Assembly: GCF_032397745.1 (NCBI RefSeq)
Contig: NZ_CP135921.1
Coordinates: 2,728,001 to 2,792,000 of the forward strand
Direction: 5' to 3'
Source: Bradyrhizobium prioriisuperbiae
Lineage (GTDB): Bacteria > Pseudomonadota > Alphaproteobacteria > Rhizobiales > Xanthobacteraceae
DNA length: 64,000 nucleotides
The notes under the pieces were generated by a model, which ran no database searches, was not told the DNA's origin, and was given only the letters and a program-made list of their open reading frames with translations. A program made the translations under genes and the position numbers. Below, in pieces: positions 51,880 through 61,180 of the stretch (position 1 is its first letter; the number at the start of each line of letters is the position of its first letter).

Positions 51880-53241
51880 CTAATTGTCCGTCAAGAGAGC
51901 AAACCGGCGTCTGTCGATCCGCTCGCGCGCCAGCTGCCCCGCTGCTGCGCAAAGATCGGGCGCATAGAGCTGGCAAGCTCCTCGCTTTTCGAGTCCCCTG
52001 TCGATCAGGTCCAGAAGTCGTGCAGGTGCGATGTCGGGCGGTGCGGCAATGCGACCGGTGACGACGTGTTTTTCCATTGTCTCATGATCGGCGTGATCGA
52101 AATCGGGGTCGCGCCAGCAATTGGCGCACATGATCTTGAGGTTCTCGGTGTGCGAATAGATAACGGCGTCCCCGTCCAATTCCGCGCTCAGATCGACCAG
52201 TTGCCGTGCGGTCTCTTGGGTGCCCGCGAAAGCAAAGAACTGGTAATTCCGGCGCAGCAGCGTTGCCAAATGCGGGAAGACCGGCACCTGCTGTTCCCCG
52301 TAGGTGTGGTGCGTAATCGGGGCGCCGTCCATGAGGATGACATCGCCATAGTCGACGCCGAGATTGCGGTACAGTACGCTGCGAATAACGCCATGGCACG
52401 GGCTTAACCGTTCGATCCATACCGTTTCCTCCTCCCCTGGATCATCGGAGTCCGCCGTCCGCTCAGCAAGGGGCCGCTCGGCAAGCCTCACCTTGCAGGC
52501 CGAATACCCACCTTCCGGTAGCCCGAACCGTCCAGGCTCGATCTTCTGTCCCATCCGCTTCCATACGTCCAAAGCGATCTCGGCGTCCCCTGCGCCCGTG
52601 GCGCAGATTCCAAGATTCCACTCGGTGCTGTCGATAACCTCCTGCGCCAGGCTTGCGGCAGCCCGGCCTGCCACTGTGCCTTCCGCAAATCTGCCCCGCG
52701 TCTTGTAGAAAAGGCCCAAATTGTATTGATGCGCGCTGTTCGATGGATCGATTTCGGTCAGTTTCCGGAGACTGTTCTCGGCGATTGCATCCATCTGGCG
52801 CGCCATCATTCGCGCCGATGTGGCGAGCCCGCGCAGTATCTGCTCCTGTTCAGGCCGCCCCTCATGGAGCTTGGCCAGGCGGTCCAGCTTCGCGACCATC
52901 GTCTGAAATATTGGGTGTCCCGGCGGTGGCGCGTTCAGGTCATCGATGTCGCGGACGGCTTCGAGGCACAGGCCAAGTGTTGAGAGGATGCCGATGTTGC
53001 CATCGTGGGCATCGGCGATCTCGGAAAGAACGTCGGCCGCCTCTTCCCTTGCGAGACTTTGTTCGTCGATGATCCATAACAATGCCATCGCTGCCTCCGG
53101 TTGGTGGGGCTGGGCCTTTCGAAATGGTTGGATCTTCTGCCATGCCACCTGCTTGCGGCCCGCCTGTCCTTCTGCAACGACGTCACGTGTAATCGCGTCG
53201 ATTTCATCGGACGTGAGAACCGTGCTGGGACCATTCGACAT
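51880..53241 (-). CDS. Unknown TPR-like protein, between radC copies
   Basis: 453 residues, cytoplasmic by sequence. The N-terminal half is helical and TPR-like ([40 protein letters not shown]). The C-terminal half looks like a separate alpha/beta domain: [39 protein letters not shown], and [20 protein letters not shown] with possible Cys/His metal ligands. I do not recognise the family. CGGAGA precedes the ATG. It is the only intact gene between an intact radC and a radC fragment, in the same orientation, which suggests mobile cargo. Confidence 0.8.
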   Translation of the reverse strand: MSNGPSTVLTSDEIDAITRDVVAEGQAGRKQVAWQKIQPFRKAQPHQPEAAMALLWIIDEQSLAREEAADVLSEIADAHDGNIGILSTLGLCLEAVRDIDDLNAPPPGHPIFQTMVAKLDRLAKLHEGRPEQEQILRGLATSARMMARQMDAIAENSLRKLTEIDPSNSAHQYNLGLFYKTRGRFAEGTVAGRAAASLAQEVIDSTEWNLGICATGAGDAEIALDVWKRMGQKIEPGRFGLPEGGYSACKVRLAERPLAERTADSDDPGEEETVWIERLSPCHGVIRSVLYRNLGVDYGDVILMDGAPITHHTYGEQQVPVFPHLATLLRRNYQFFAFAGTQETARQLVDLSAELDGDAVIYSHTENLKIMCANCWRDPDFDHADHETMEKHVVTGRIAAPPDIAPARLLDLIDRGLEKRGACQLYAPDLCAAAGQLARERIDRRRFALLTDN

Positions 53242-53256
53242 GATCGTCTCCGTGAA

Positions 53257-53303
53257 GGCGCTTCGTTGGGCAAGGCTTCGTTGGGAAAAAGGCTTCGTTG
53301 GGC
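53257..53303. repeat. Three short direct repeats of GCTTCGTTGGG
   Basis: GCTTCGTTGGG occurs three times within 47 nt (near 53260, 53275 and 53293), just upstream of the 51880-53241 gene and downstream of radC. A small tandem repeat of unknown role, perhaps generated by slippage. Confidence 0.6.
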
Positions 53304-53342
53304 AGAGTGATGGTTGTGTTGTCGCGTCTCAATGGAACGGGA

Positions 53343-54062
53343 CTACATCAGCCGCAGCCCCTTCAAACTCGCATGCCCGTTCCTGCCGACGATGATGTGG
53401 TCGTGCACCGTGATGCCCAGCGGCTCGGCGATCGCGACGATTGCCTTGGTCATCGTGATGTCGGCCTGCGATGGCGTCGGATCGCCGGAGGGGTGGTTGT
53501 GCACCAGGATCACGGCGGTGGCTGAAAGCTCCAATGCGCGCTTGACCACTTCGCGCGGATACACCGGGGTGTGGTCGATGGTGCCGACCTGCTGTAGCTC
53601 ATCGGTGATCAGCTGGTTGCGCTTGTCGAGGAACAGGATGCGGAACTGCTCCTTGTCGGCGAACGCCATGGCGGTGCGGCAGTAATCGACCACGTCGGTC
53701 CATGACGACAGCGCCGTGCGCTTCTTGAGCTGCCCCTTGGCGATGCGGCTGGCGGTGGCGGCGATCAATTGAATTTCCACAATCACCGCGTCGCCGACGC
53801 CGGTGATCTCCCGCAGCCGTGCCGGCGGGGCGTGCACGGCCTCGGCGAACGAGCCGAACTTTTCCAAAATCTTCTTTGCCAGCGGCTTGACGTCGCGGCG
53901 CGGCAGCGCGCGAAACAGCACCATTTCCATCAGCTCATAATCGCTCAGCGCGTCGGCGCCGGCGCTGCGGAAACGATCGCGCAGCCGCTCGCGATGGCCG
54001 TGGTAATGCGGCGTTTCTGCCGGTTCGTTGGGCTGGGATGGGTCGTCAGGCTCTGCGGACAT
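53343..54062 (-). CDS. radC: RadC-family JAB/MPN-domain protein
   Basis: 239 residues, full length. An N-terminal helix-hairpin-helix part ([32 protein letters not shown]) is followed by the JAB domain with [14 protein letters not shown] metal ligands, and it ends [19 protein letters not shown]. The biochemical role of RadC is unsettled despite its old DNA-repair name. It is the intact copy at the right edge of the island; its 3' end faces the island, and two partial 3' ends lie beyond (51650, 39627). Confidence 0.93.
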   Translation of the reverse strand: MSAEPDDPSQPNEPAETPHYHGHRERLRDRFRSAGADALSDYELMEMVLFRALPRRDVKPLAKKILEKFGSFAEAVHAPPARLREITGVGDAVIVEIQLIAATASRIAKGQLKKRTALSSWTDVVDYCRTAMAFADKEQFRILFLDKRNQLITDELQQVGTIDHTPVYPREVVKRALELSATAVILVHNHPSGDPTPSQADITMTKAIVAIAEPLGITVHDHIIVGRNGHASLKGLRLM

Positions 54063-54178
54063 CGGTCGGCACGGCGGAAGCTCCCGGGAACCTCAACCAT
54101 GCCCGGCCGGAGGACATTTGCAAGACGCAAAATCGCCCGGGATCACCCATCGGGCGGCAACACGGCCGTGGATCGCGG

Positions 54179-54712
54179 CTACTTGATCAGCGCGATCGCC
54201 TCGCGGAAGCGCGGGTGCTCGGCGGTCTCCAGCCATTCGAACACCACCATCTCGGTGGTGACGATGTCGGCGCCGTGCCGCTGCATGCGGTGGATGGCGG
54301 TCTCCTTGTCCTCGGGAAAACGCGACCCGAGCGCGTCGCGCACGACGTAGACTTTCCGTTTGGCGTCGAGCAGACCGAGCACGGTCTGTTGCACGCAGAC
54401 ATGGGCTTCGCATCCGGCGACAACGATGTGTTTGTCCACCGGGAGTGCGGCCAGAAAACCGGGTTCGCGGACGCCGTCGAACGTCATTTTGTGCAGTAGC
54501 CGGCCCTTGCTGGTCGGCAGCTCATCGACCGTGGAGCCGAGTCCCCTGGCGTTCTGCTCGCTGAAGACGATGGGAATGCCGACAAGGGCCGCCATGTCGA
54601 TCAACTGCCTGGCTTTCTTGACCACAGCCGCGCCCTGATGGATCGCCGGCATCAGGCGGGACTGAAAATCGACGATCAGCAGCAGCGACGTTTTCGGGTC
54701 GATGGTCAGCAT
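54179..54712 (-). CDS. Isochorismatase-like cysteine hydrolase
   Basis: 177 residues. The catalytic triad of the family is visible: Asp in LLIVDFQSR (about D15), Lys in LLHKMTF (about K75), Cys in GCEAHVCVQQT (about C106). Relatives hydrolyse nicotinamide, ureidoacrylate, N-carbamoyl compounds or isochorismate; the short form with SEQNARGLG resembles the YcaC group. It starts 3 nt after the TetR stop on the same strand, so the two form an operon. Confidence 0.88.
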   Translation of the reverse strand: MLTIDPKTSLLLIVDFQSRLMPAIHQGAAVVKKARQLIDMAALVGIPIVFSEQNARGLGSTVDELPTSKGRLLHKMTFDGVREPGFLAALPVDKHIVVAGCEAHVCVQQTVLGLLDAKRKVYVVRDALGSRFPEDKETAIHRMQRHGADIVTTEMVVFEWLETAEHPRFREAIALIK

Positions 54713-54715
54713 GTC

Positions 54716-55339
54716 TTAGTCCTCCGTCAGGTGCCGGACTTTCTCGCGAACATAGGCATCCATCAAATCGGGGGCCGATGCGCCGAACATCCGGATGCGT
54801 CCGGTGTGCAGCAGCAGGAGCAGGCCGGTGGCGTGCGCGAAGCAGTCCACCATCAGCATGTTGGCTTTCTGCCGTGTCGCTCCCAGGGCTTCGGCCGCCT
54901 CCGCGATCGGGCGCAGCGCGGCCTCGAGCGCCGCGTTCATTTCCTCGTCGCGGGCATGTCCCAGTCCGGCCGGCTTCATGCCGCCACGAAACAGATAGAA
55001 GCCGAGATCGAGGTCGCGCGGGTTCGCGGCATAATAACCGAAGAACGCCATCGCGGCGGCCTGAAGTTTCTGTTTGGGACCGCGCGTCTTGGCGACGGCG
55101 TCGTCGACGGTTTGGCCGAGCGACACCAGCGACCCCCGCAGAACCTCCGCGTAGATCGCCTCCTTGGACTCAAAATGAAAATACAGCGCCGCGGGCGTAT
55201 AGCCGGCACGGGTCGCAATCGCGCGCAGGCTCGCGCCTTCGAGGCCTTCCGCGGCGAACACCTCGCGCGCCGCATCGAGAATCAGGTCCCGCTTGTGCCC
55301 GCTGACCGACTCTTTTCGGCTCTCCCGCTTCTGCCTCAT
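54716..55339 (-). CDS. TetR-family transcriptional regulator
   Basis: 207 residues from ATG 55339. The N-terminal HTH is clear (ILDAAREVFAAEGLEGASLR; AGYTPAALYFHFESKEAIYA), followed by a helical ligand-binding domain. It is divergent from the HpaB/AbfD-like gene (104 nt between start codons) and is followed at 3 nt by the isochorismatase-like hydrolase. It probably represses both directions. Confidence 0.9.
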   Translation of the reverse strand: MRQKRESRKESVSGHKRDLILDAAREVFAAEGLEGASLRAIATRAGYTPAALYFHFESKEAIYAEVLRGSLVSLGQTVDDAVAKTRGPKQKLQAAAMAFFGYYAANPRDLDLGFYLFRGGMKPAGLGHARDEEMNAALEAALRPIAEAAEALGATRQKANMLMVDCFAHATGLLLLLHTGRIRMFGASAPDLMDAYVREKVRHLTED

Positions 55340-55443
55340 CCGCCCCAAGCCTTACGCCCCAGGCCCCGATTCCATTCTTGACAGGAATTCCGGAAAATCT
55401 AACATCGTTAAAATAATTGAACAATAAAAATCGAGGAAACGCC

Positions 55444-56994
55444 ATGCTGATGACGGCCGCCGATTACAGGGAATCCCTGCGCGCCTACAAGCCGCGGGTG
55501 TTCATCAATGGCAGCGCGATCGACAGCGTCGCGGACGAGCCGTTACTCGCGCCCGGCATCGCGGGCGTCGGCGTCACCTACGACTTCGCCCATCGCAAGG
55601 AGCATGTGCCGATCATGACGGCGCGTCAGGGCACATCCGGCAAGACCGTCAACCGCATGCTGCACATCAATGAAACCTCCCAGGATCTGCTCTCCAAGCT
55701 CGAAGCTGTGCGGCTGGTGTGCCGGACCTCCGGATGCGCCCAGCGTTACCTGACCCACGACGCGTTCAATGGGATCTTCCAGGCAACGAAACTGACCGAC
55801 GACCGCCACGGCACCGACTACAGCCAGCGGTTCCTCGCTTACATGCACGACGTGCAGGATCGCGATTTGACGCTGGGTGTGGCGATGACCGATGCGAAGG
55901 GTGATCGCTCGAAGCGACCGGGCAAGCAGGCCAACCCGGATGTCTATGTGCACATCACCGAGCGCAGGCCCGATGGCATCGTGATCCGCGGCACCAAGGC
56001 GATTGTCACCGGCGCGCCTTACATGCACGAATTCCTGGTGATGCCGTGCCGGACCCATGTGCCGGAGGATGCGGATTTCGCCGTGTGCTGCGCCGTCCCA
56101 TGCGATGCGCCCGGCGTTACCATCATCGCGCGCCCGGCGGGCCGGCCCGGCGAGGCGGCCGCCAAGTTCTCGGCCAAATACGGCCAGTCCGTTGGCGTCG
56201 TGATGTTTGACGACGTGTTCGTCCCTCACGACCGGGTCTTCCTGGCCGGCGAGACTGAGGAGGGCGGCTTTCTCACCACGTCATACGCGACCCACCACCG
56301 GCACTCCTGCATCGGGGCGCGGGCGGGTTTCGGCGATCTTTTGATTGGCGCCGGCGCGCTGATGATCGAGGCCAATGGCCTGGACGTCGAACGCCATGGC
56401 CACATTCGCGAGGCGATGGTCGAACTCATCACCATCACCGAAAGCTTTTATGCCTGCGGCGTCGCGTCATCGGTGTATTGCACCAAAGATCCCGCGGGGT
56501 CGGTGATGCCGGATGCGGTGTTCTCCAACATCGGCAAGCTGCTGCTCGCCACCAAGATCTACGACATGCACCGCGTGGCGCATTATGTGTCGGGTGGTCT
56601 CATCGTGGCTCTCCCCGGTCCCGAGGAGGATCACAATCCGGACACCGCCGCCTCGCTCGCCGCGGTGATGGGCGGCCGGCCGGACATTCCAGCCGAGCAG
56701 CGTGCGGAGGTCGCGCGTTTCATCGAGGATCTCACCGTGTCCCATCAGGCGGGATGGTACTCGGTGATTTCGCTGCACGGCGGCGGCTCGCCGGAGGCGA
56801 TGAAGCGCGAGATCTGGCGCAATTATCCGGTGATGGAGAAGGCCGAACTGGTGGAAGGCCTGCTCGACCGCGGGATTCTCGACGAAGGGCGCCGGGTCTC
56901 CAAACAGCCGGGCCGCTGCTGTGCCAGCGGATGCGAAGTGCCGGAGCCGCTTGCAGGGAAGGCTCAGCCGCAGCTCGAGGGCGCGGCCGAGTAG
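55444..56994 (+). CDS. HpaB/AbfD-family flavoprotein lacking two of the AbfD iron-sulfur ligands
   Basis: 516 residues from ATG 55444 (GAGGAAACGCC upstream). The whole-length pattern is that of 4-hydroxyphenylacetate 3-hydroxylase / 4-hydroxybutyryl-CoA dehydratase: RVFINGSAI, the flavin region TDAKGDRSKRP, AKFSAKYGQSVGVVMFDDVFVP, and GFGDLLIGAGALM. AbfD binds a [4Fe-4S] cluster through Cys99, Cys103, His292 and Cys299 (recalled). Here the matching positions appear to be C98, Y102, H285 and A292. It therefore probably has no such cluster and may be a flavin-dependent hydroxylase or acyl-CoA dehydrogenase-like enzyme. TetR is divergent. Confidence 0.85.
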   Translation: MLMTAADYRESLRAYKPRVFINGSAIDSVADEPLLAPGIAGVGVTYDFAHRKEHVPIMTARQGTSGKTVNRMLHINETSQDLLSKLEAVRLVCRTSGCAQRYLTHDAFNGIFQATKLTDDRHGTDYSQRFLAYMHDVQDRDLTLGVAMTDAKGDRSKRPGKQANPDVYVHITERRPDGIVIRGTKAIVTGAPYMHEFLVMPCRTHVPEDADFAVCCAVPCDAPGVTIIARPAGRPGEAAAKFSAKYGQSVGVVMFDDVFVPHDRVFLAGETEEGGFLTTSYATHHRHSCIGARAGFGDLLIGAGALMIEANGLDVERHGHIREAMVELITITESFYACGVASSVYCTKDPAGSVMPDAVFSNIGKLLLATKIYDMHRVAHYVSGGLIVALPGPEEDHNPDTAASLAAVMGGRPDIPAEQRAEVARFIEDLTVSHQAGWYSVISLHGGGSPEAMKREIWRNYPVMEKAELVEGLLDRGILDEGRRVSKQPGRCCASGCEVPEPLAGKAQPQLEGAAE

Positions 56995-57015
56995 CTCCCG
57001 GCGTTGTGTTCGAGA

Positions 57016-58683
57016 TCAGGCCCGCGCCATCGATGGCGCCGGCTGTCGGGCCTGTGCCGCATCCTCCAAAATCATCTGCGACGCCTTCTCGGCGATCATG
57101 ATGATAACGGCATTGGTATTGCCCGACACCAGATCCGGCATGATCGAGCCGTCGATCACGCGCAGGCCGTCGAGGCCGCGCACGTTCAGGCGCTGATCGA
57201 CCACCGCAAGCGGATCGTTGCCCATGCGGCAGGTCGATGTCGGGTGATAGATGGTGCTGCCGCGCCGGCGGCAGTGGGCGAGCAGATCCTCGTCGCTGAC
57301 GATAGCTGTGCCGGGATCGACCTCCTCGATCACGAACGGCTTGAGTGCCGGCGCATGCAGAATGCGCCGCAGGATCTTGAGACCTTCCACATTGGCGGTG
57401 CGGTCGGTTTCTGTCGCCAGATAATTGATCCGGATTTCCGGCGGGGCCGCGGGATCGGCGCTTTTGATGCGCAGCGTGCCCCGGCTTTCCGGCCGCAACT
57501 GGCACACCGAGGCGCTGAAGCCGGAAAACGCATGCAGCTTCTCGCCCATCTTGTCGGTGCTGAACGGCAGGAAGTGGATCTGGATATCCGGCGTGGCCAG
57601 CCTGGGGCTGGTCTTGAAAAATGCCCCGGCCGTTCCCGCGGCGATGGTCAGCGGTCCCTTGCGCAGGGTCGCATACTGCACGCCGGCCCAGAGCTTGCGG
57701 GCGGGGCTGGCGACAATGTCGTTCAGGGTGATCGGCTGCGCGCAGCGCATCACCATGCGCACCTGCATGTGGTCCTGCAGATCGTGGCCTACGCCGGGCG
57801 CATCCAGCACCACATCGATGCCGTGCTGCCGCAGCAGGTCGGCGGGGCCGACGCCGGACAGCTGCAGCAGTTGCGGCGAATTGTACGCGCCGCTGCAGAC
57901 CAGCACCTCCTTGCGCGCGCGGGCGGTACGCACCGTGTCGCCTTGCTTGTAGCTGACACCAGCGGCGCGGCGTCCCTCGAACAGGATGCGCTGCGCCAGT
58001 GCGGAGGTCTCGACGCGCAGGTTGCCGCGCTGCTGGGCCGGACGCAGATAGGCCACCGCCGTGCTGGCCCGTCGCCCGCGCCGGGTCGTGGTCTGGAAAA
58101 AGCCAGCGCCCTCCTGCGTTGCGCCATTGAAATCGGGATTTGTCGGGATGCCGTTCTCCGCGGCCGCGTCGACGAAGGCCTGCGACAGCGGATCGGGATG
58201 GCGCCAGTCCGACACCGCAAGGGGTCCGCCCGCGCCGTGGAATTCGTCGGCGCCGCGCTGCTGGTCCTCGGCCTTCTTGAAGTAGGGCAGCACGTCGTCG
58301 AAGCCCCAGCCGACATTGCCGCGCTGGCGCCAGCGGTCATAGTCCTCGTGCTGCCCGCGCACATACAACAAGCCGTTGATCGAGCTGGAGCCGCCGAGCA
58401 CCTTGCCGCGCGGCTGGAACACCACGCGCCCATCCAGCCCCGGTTCGGGCTCGGTCTGGTACATCCAGTTGACGCTCGTATCTTTGAACAGCTTGCCGTA
58501 GCCGAGCGGCACATGGATCCAGATATTGCTGTCCTTTGGGCCGGCTTCGAGCAGCAGCACCGAATGCTTGCCCGATGCGCTCAGGCGGTTCGCGAGCACG
58601 CAGCCGGCCGATCCCGCGCCGACAATGATGTAGTCGAAGGTCGAGTCGTCAGAATGAAACGTATCCGATGATCTGCTGTTCAT
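57016..58683 (-). CDS. GMC-family FAD oxidoreductase (choline/alcohol dehydrogenase type)
   Basis: 555 residues. The FAD-binding opening is DYIIVGAGSAGCVLANRLS, the GMC signature 1 region is GGSSSINGLLYVRGQ, and the late part has HPTSTCRMGNDP followed by RVIDGSIMPDLVSGNTNA, which carries the usual catalytic His and Asn region. GAGGACGC precedes the ATG. Family members oxidise choline, polyethylene glycol, or primary alcohols. It converges with the HpaB/AbfD-like gene (22 nt apart). Substrate unknown. Confidence 0.92.
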   Translation of the reverse strand: MNSRSSDTFHSDDSTFDYIIVGAGSAGCVLANRLSASGKHSVLLLEAGPKDSNIWIHVPLGYGKLFKDTSVNWMYQTEPEPGLDGRVVFQPRGKVLGGSSSINGLLYVRGQHEDYDRWRQRGNVGWGFDDVLPYFKKAEDQQRGADEFHGAGGPLAVSDWRHPDPLSQAFVDAAAENGIPTNPDFNGATQEGAGFFQTTTRRGRRASTAVAYLRPAQQRGNLRVETSALAQRILFEGRRAAGVSYKQGDTVRTARARKEVLVCSGAYNSPQLLQLSGVGPADLLRQHGIDVVLDAPGVGHDLQDHMQVRMVMRCAQPITLNDIVASPARKLWAGVQYATLRKGPLTIAAGTAGAFFKTSPRLATPDIQIHFLPFSTDKMGEKLHAFSGFSASVCQLRPESRGTLRIKSADPAAPPEIRINYLATETDRTANVEGLKILRRILHAPALKPFVIEEVDPGTAIVSDEDLLAHCRRRGSTIYHPTSTCRMGNDPLAVVDQRLNVRGLDGLRVIDGSIMPDLVSGNTNAVIIMIAEKASQMILEDAAQARQPAPSMARA

Positions 58684-58891
58684 GCGTCCTCAAGTGAAAC
58701 GGTGTCCGATGCTCGACATCGACGTGGGGGGCGATTGATCAGCGGATGTTTGAACCGGCGGGATGGACAGCGTAGTGCATCGTTTCGGTGCGATCCAGTT
58801 GAGGCGGCATGTCGCTGGGGAGATGAGATATGCAATTCGACGTGCGCGCATCCTGTCTCGTTACGGCGCATGTCTCTCGCATCCGCAACAT

Positions 58892-59779
58892 TCAGACTCC
58901 GCGCCGCGCCGCCGCGCGTTTGACTGATGCTTTCACAGGCAAAGGGGCTGCGAGAAGCTTGGCCAGTCCCGCCCGGCTGGCGTTGTCCGCCGGCGTATAG
59001 ACCGAGAGGGTGAAATCCCCGTCGCGGCCGCCGGGACGCAGCGTCGCAAAGTCGAAACGCATCTTGCCGGCGCGCGGATGTCGCACGCTCTTTTGCCAGA
59101 TCGGTGGTTCGGCGAGTTCGCGATCGTTCCAGCAGGCCGCGAACTCCGGGCTGATGGATTGCAACTGGACGATCATTGCCACCAGCACCGGATCGTCCGC
59201 CATCGCCACGGTCGCGAGCCTGAATTGCGCGACGGCGGATCGCGCCACGATGGCCCAGTCGACAAACCGTTCGCGCCACAGCGGATCGAGAAACAGCCGC
59301 GCGATCAGGCTGCCGCCCCAATCGTCAGCCGGATCGAACGGGCCGAGCAGGCGGCGTGCCGGATCGTTGCTGGCCACCACCTGCGCATAACGGTTGACGA
59401 TATAAGCGGGATGCGGCGCCAGGCCCTCCAGAACGGCCAGCAGATTGGCCGACGGCATCTCCTGTTTGGCCAGACGGGGACGCCAGTCGAGATCGGGCCG
59501 GGCGAGCTGGAACAGGTAGGTCTGCTCCGGTGTGCTCAGCCGCAGCGCCTTGCCCAGCGCGCGCAGCGCATGGGGCGAGGCCTTCACGTCGCGCCCTTGT
59601 TCGAGCCAGACATACCAGGTGGTGCTGATCCCCGCGGCGTCGGCGATCTCCTCGCGGCGCAGCCCCGCGGTGCGCCGGCGGCCGCCGGCGGCGATGCCGA
59701 AGTCCGCAGCGTTCAGGCGGGTGCGCCTGTCGCGCAGAAAACGGGCGAGTTCGTCGCGTCGGTTCGGAGCGGTCCGCAT
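58892..59779 (-). CDS. XRE-family regulator with MmyB-like sensor domain
   Basis: 295 residues. The N-terminal HTH (GLRREEIADAAGISTTWYVWLEQGRD) has the RREE and WY-x-WLEQGR pattern typical of this family. The C-terminal half (from about 110: ANLLAVLEGLAPHPAYIVNRYAQVVASN) is an MmyB-like PAS-type ligand-binding domain. Divergent from the VOC gene, with a GATAAGATG palindrome between them at 59800-59828 that is its likely operator. Confidence 0.9.
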   Translation of the reverse strand: MRTAPNRRDELARFLRDRRTRLNAADFGIAAGGRRRTAGLRREEIADAAGISTTWYVWLEQGRDVKASPHALRALGKALRLSTPEQTYLFQLARPDLDWRPRLAKQEMPSANLLAVLEGLAPHPAYIVNRYAQVVASNDPARRLLGPFDPADDWGGSLIARLFLDPLWRERFVDWAIVARSAVAQFRLATVAMADDPVLVAMIVQLQSISPEFAACWNDRELAEPPIWQKSVRHPRAGKMRFDFATLRPGGRDGDFTLSVYTPADNASRAGLAKLLAAPLPVKASVKRAAARRGV

Positions 59780-59799
59780 GCGGGCACCAGATATACCAG

Positions 59800-59828
59800 G
59801 ATAAGATGTTATCTTGTACCATCTTATC
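59800..59828. promoter_or_regulatory. 9-bp perfect palindrome, probable XRE operator
   Basis: GATAAGATG and CATCTTATC are separated by 11 nt, so the centres are about two helical turns apart. A second overlapping repeat, AAGAT-GTT-ATCTT, lies within the left part. It lies between the divergent start codons of the MmyB-type regulator and the VOC gene. Confidence 0.65.
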
Positions 59829-59876
59829 CGCCCCCTTTATCTCCACGGATCATTGAATCATGTGGAGACGCCGTCC

Positions 59877-60266
59877 ATGAGCGCGCTGAGCCAGATCAGG
59901 CAGATCGACTACACTGTGGTGTTCGCCCGCGACATGGACGCGATGCGGCGCTTTTACGAGATGGTGATGGAATTCCCGCTGCAGCGGACGCTCGGTGACA
60001 ACTGGATCGAGTATCGCGTCGGGGCGACCACGCTGGCGCTCACCCGCCACGGCGTGTTGTTCAATGATGCGCCGCCGGCGGCAGGCGCGTTGTCCTTGCA
60101 ACTGGCCTTTCGCGTTGCCCCCGATCAGGTATCGGCCTGCGCGGCGTCGCTGGAGAGCAAGGGTGTCGCACCGGTGCTGCCGCTGACCGACCAGCCCTGG
60201 GGCCATCGCACGGTGTTCTTCCGCGATCCCGACGGCAATGTGCTGGAGATCTTTGCCGAGATCTGA
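59877..60266 (+). CDS. VOC-superfamily (glyoxalase/dioxygenase-like) protein
   Basis: 129 residues, one VOC module: IDYTVVFARDMDAMRRFYEMV, WIEYRVGATTLALTRHG, and the final HRTVFFRDPDGNVLEIFAEI. The metal-type residues His (near PWGHR) and Glu (LEIF) are kept, so it may be a metal enzyme. GGAGA lies 10 nt upstream of the ATG. It is divergent from the MmyB-type regulator, which probably controls it. Confidence 0.85.
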   Translation: MSALSQIRQIDYTVVFARDMDAMRRFYEMVMEFPLQRTLGDNWIEYRVGATTLALTRHGVLFNDAPPAAGALSLQLAFRVAPDQVSACAASLESKGVAPVLPLTDQPWGHRTVFFRDPDGNVLEIFAEI

Positions 60267-60396
60267 CGTGGCTCGATCGAGTCCGGGCCACAGGTGCGAA
60301 CGCAACGGCCTTGATTTCCACCAGGCCGGCGTCCGGAGGGGTGTTGATGTCGCGGCATCCGGGCGGCGCTGCGTGGCCGCCCTAAGAGCGAACCGC

Positions 60397-61140
60397 TCAC
60401 GCGTTGGCGCCGCCGTCGACGAGAAGGCCTGCGCCGTTGATGGAGCGCGCTTCCGGGCTGGCCACGAAGGCCACCAGCGCCGCGAGATCTTCCGGTTTGC
60501 CGTAACGGGGAATCGCCATCCGCGCTCTCTGCGCTTCGGCCTGTTCGCCGGCCGCCGGATTCATGTCGGTGTTGGTGGAGCCGGGATGCACGATGTTGAC
60601 GGTGATGCCGCGCGGGCCGAGATCGCGCGCCAGGCCCTGGGTCCAGGCAATCAAGGCCGACTTGCTCATGGAATAGAGGCTCATGCCGGCGTCGGGCACG
60701 CGTGTCGCGAGGTTGCTGCCGATCGAAATGATGCGGCCGCCTTCGCCCATGTGAGCTGCGGCGGCCTGCGAGGCCAGCACCACCGCGCGCACGTTCACCG
60801 CAAGCGTTGCGTCGATGTCTTCAAGGGTGATGGTCTCGAGCGCACCGCCGCCACGGAAGATGCCAGCATTGTTGATGAGGATGTCGAGGCCGCCCAATTC
60901 CTTGGCGGCCCGGTCGACCGCGGCCTTCACCGCGGCGGGATCGGCGCTGTTCGCCTTGATGGCGAAACCGCGACGTCCCAGCTTTTCGATGTCGCTCACC
61001 ACGGCCTGGGCTTTCTCGGCCGAGTTTTCATAGGTGATGGCGACGTCGGCGCCGTCGGCGGCTAAACGTTTGGCGATGGCGGCGCCAATGCCGCGGCTGG
61101 CGCCGGTAACCAATGCTTTCTTGCCCTGCAAAACGTTCAT
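60397..61140 (-). CDS. Short-chain dehydrogenase/reductase
   Basis: 247 residues. The Rossmann nucleotide motif is VTGASRGIGAAIA, then NNAG (LINNAGIF), catalytic Ser in ISIGSN, Tyr and Lys in YSMSK, and late VHPGSTNTDM. The ITYENSAEKA stretch after strand 2 favours NADP(H). The ATG at 61140 has AAAGGA upstream; the frame extends further but without family sequence. It is divergent from a TetR gene, with a 10-bp direct repeat between them. Confidence 0.92.
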   Translation of the reverse strand: MNVLQGKKALVTGASRGIGAAIAKRLAADGADVAITYENSAEKAQAVVSDIEKLGRRGFAIKANSADPAAVKAAVDRAAKELGGLDILINNAGIFRGGGALETITLEDIDATLAVNVRAVVLASQAAAAHMGEGGRIISIGSNLATRVPDAGMSLYSMSKSALIAWTQGLARDLGPRGITVNIVHPGSTNTDMNPAAGEQAEAQRARMAIPRYGKPEDLAALVAFVASPEARSINGAGLLVDGGANA

Positions 61141-61180
61141 GATGGGTTCCTTTCGCCGTTGATGGCTATTTATGTATCGT

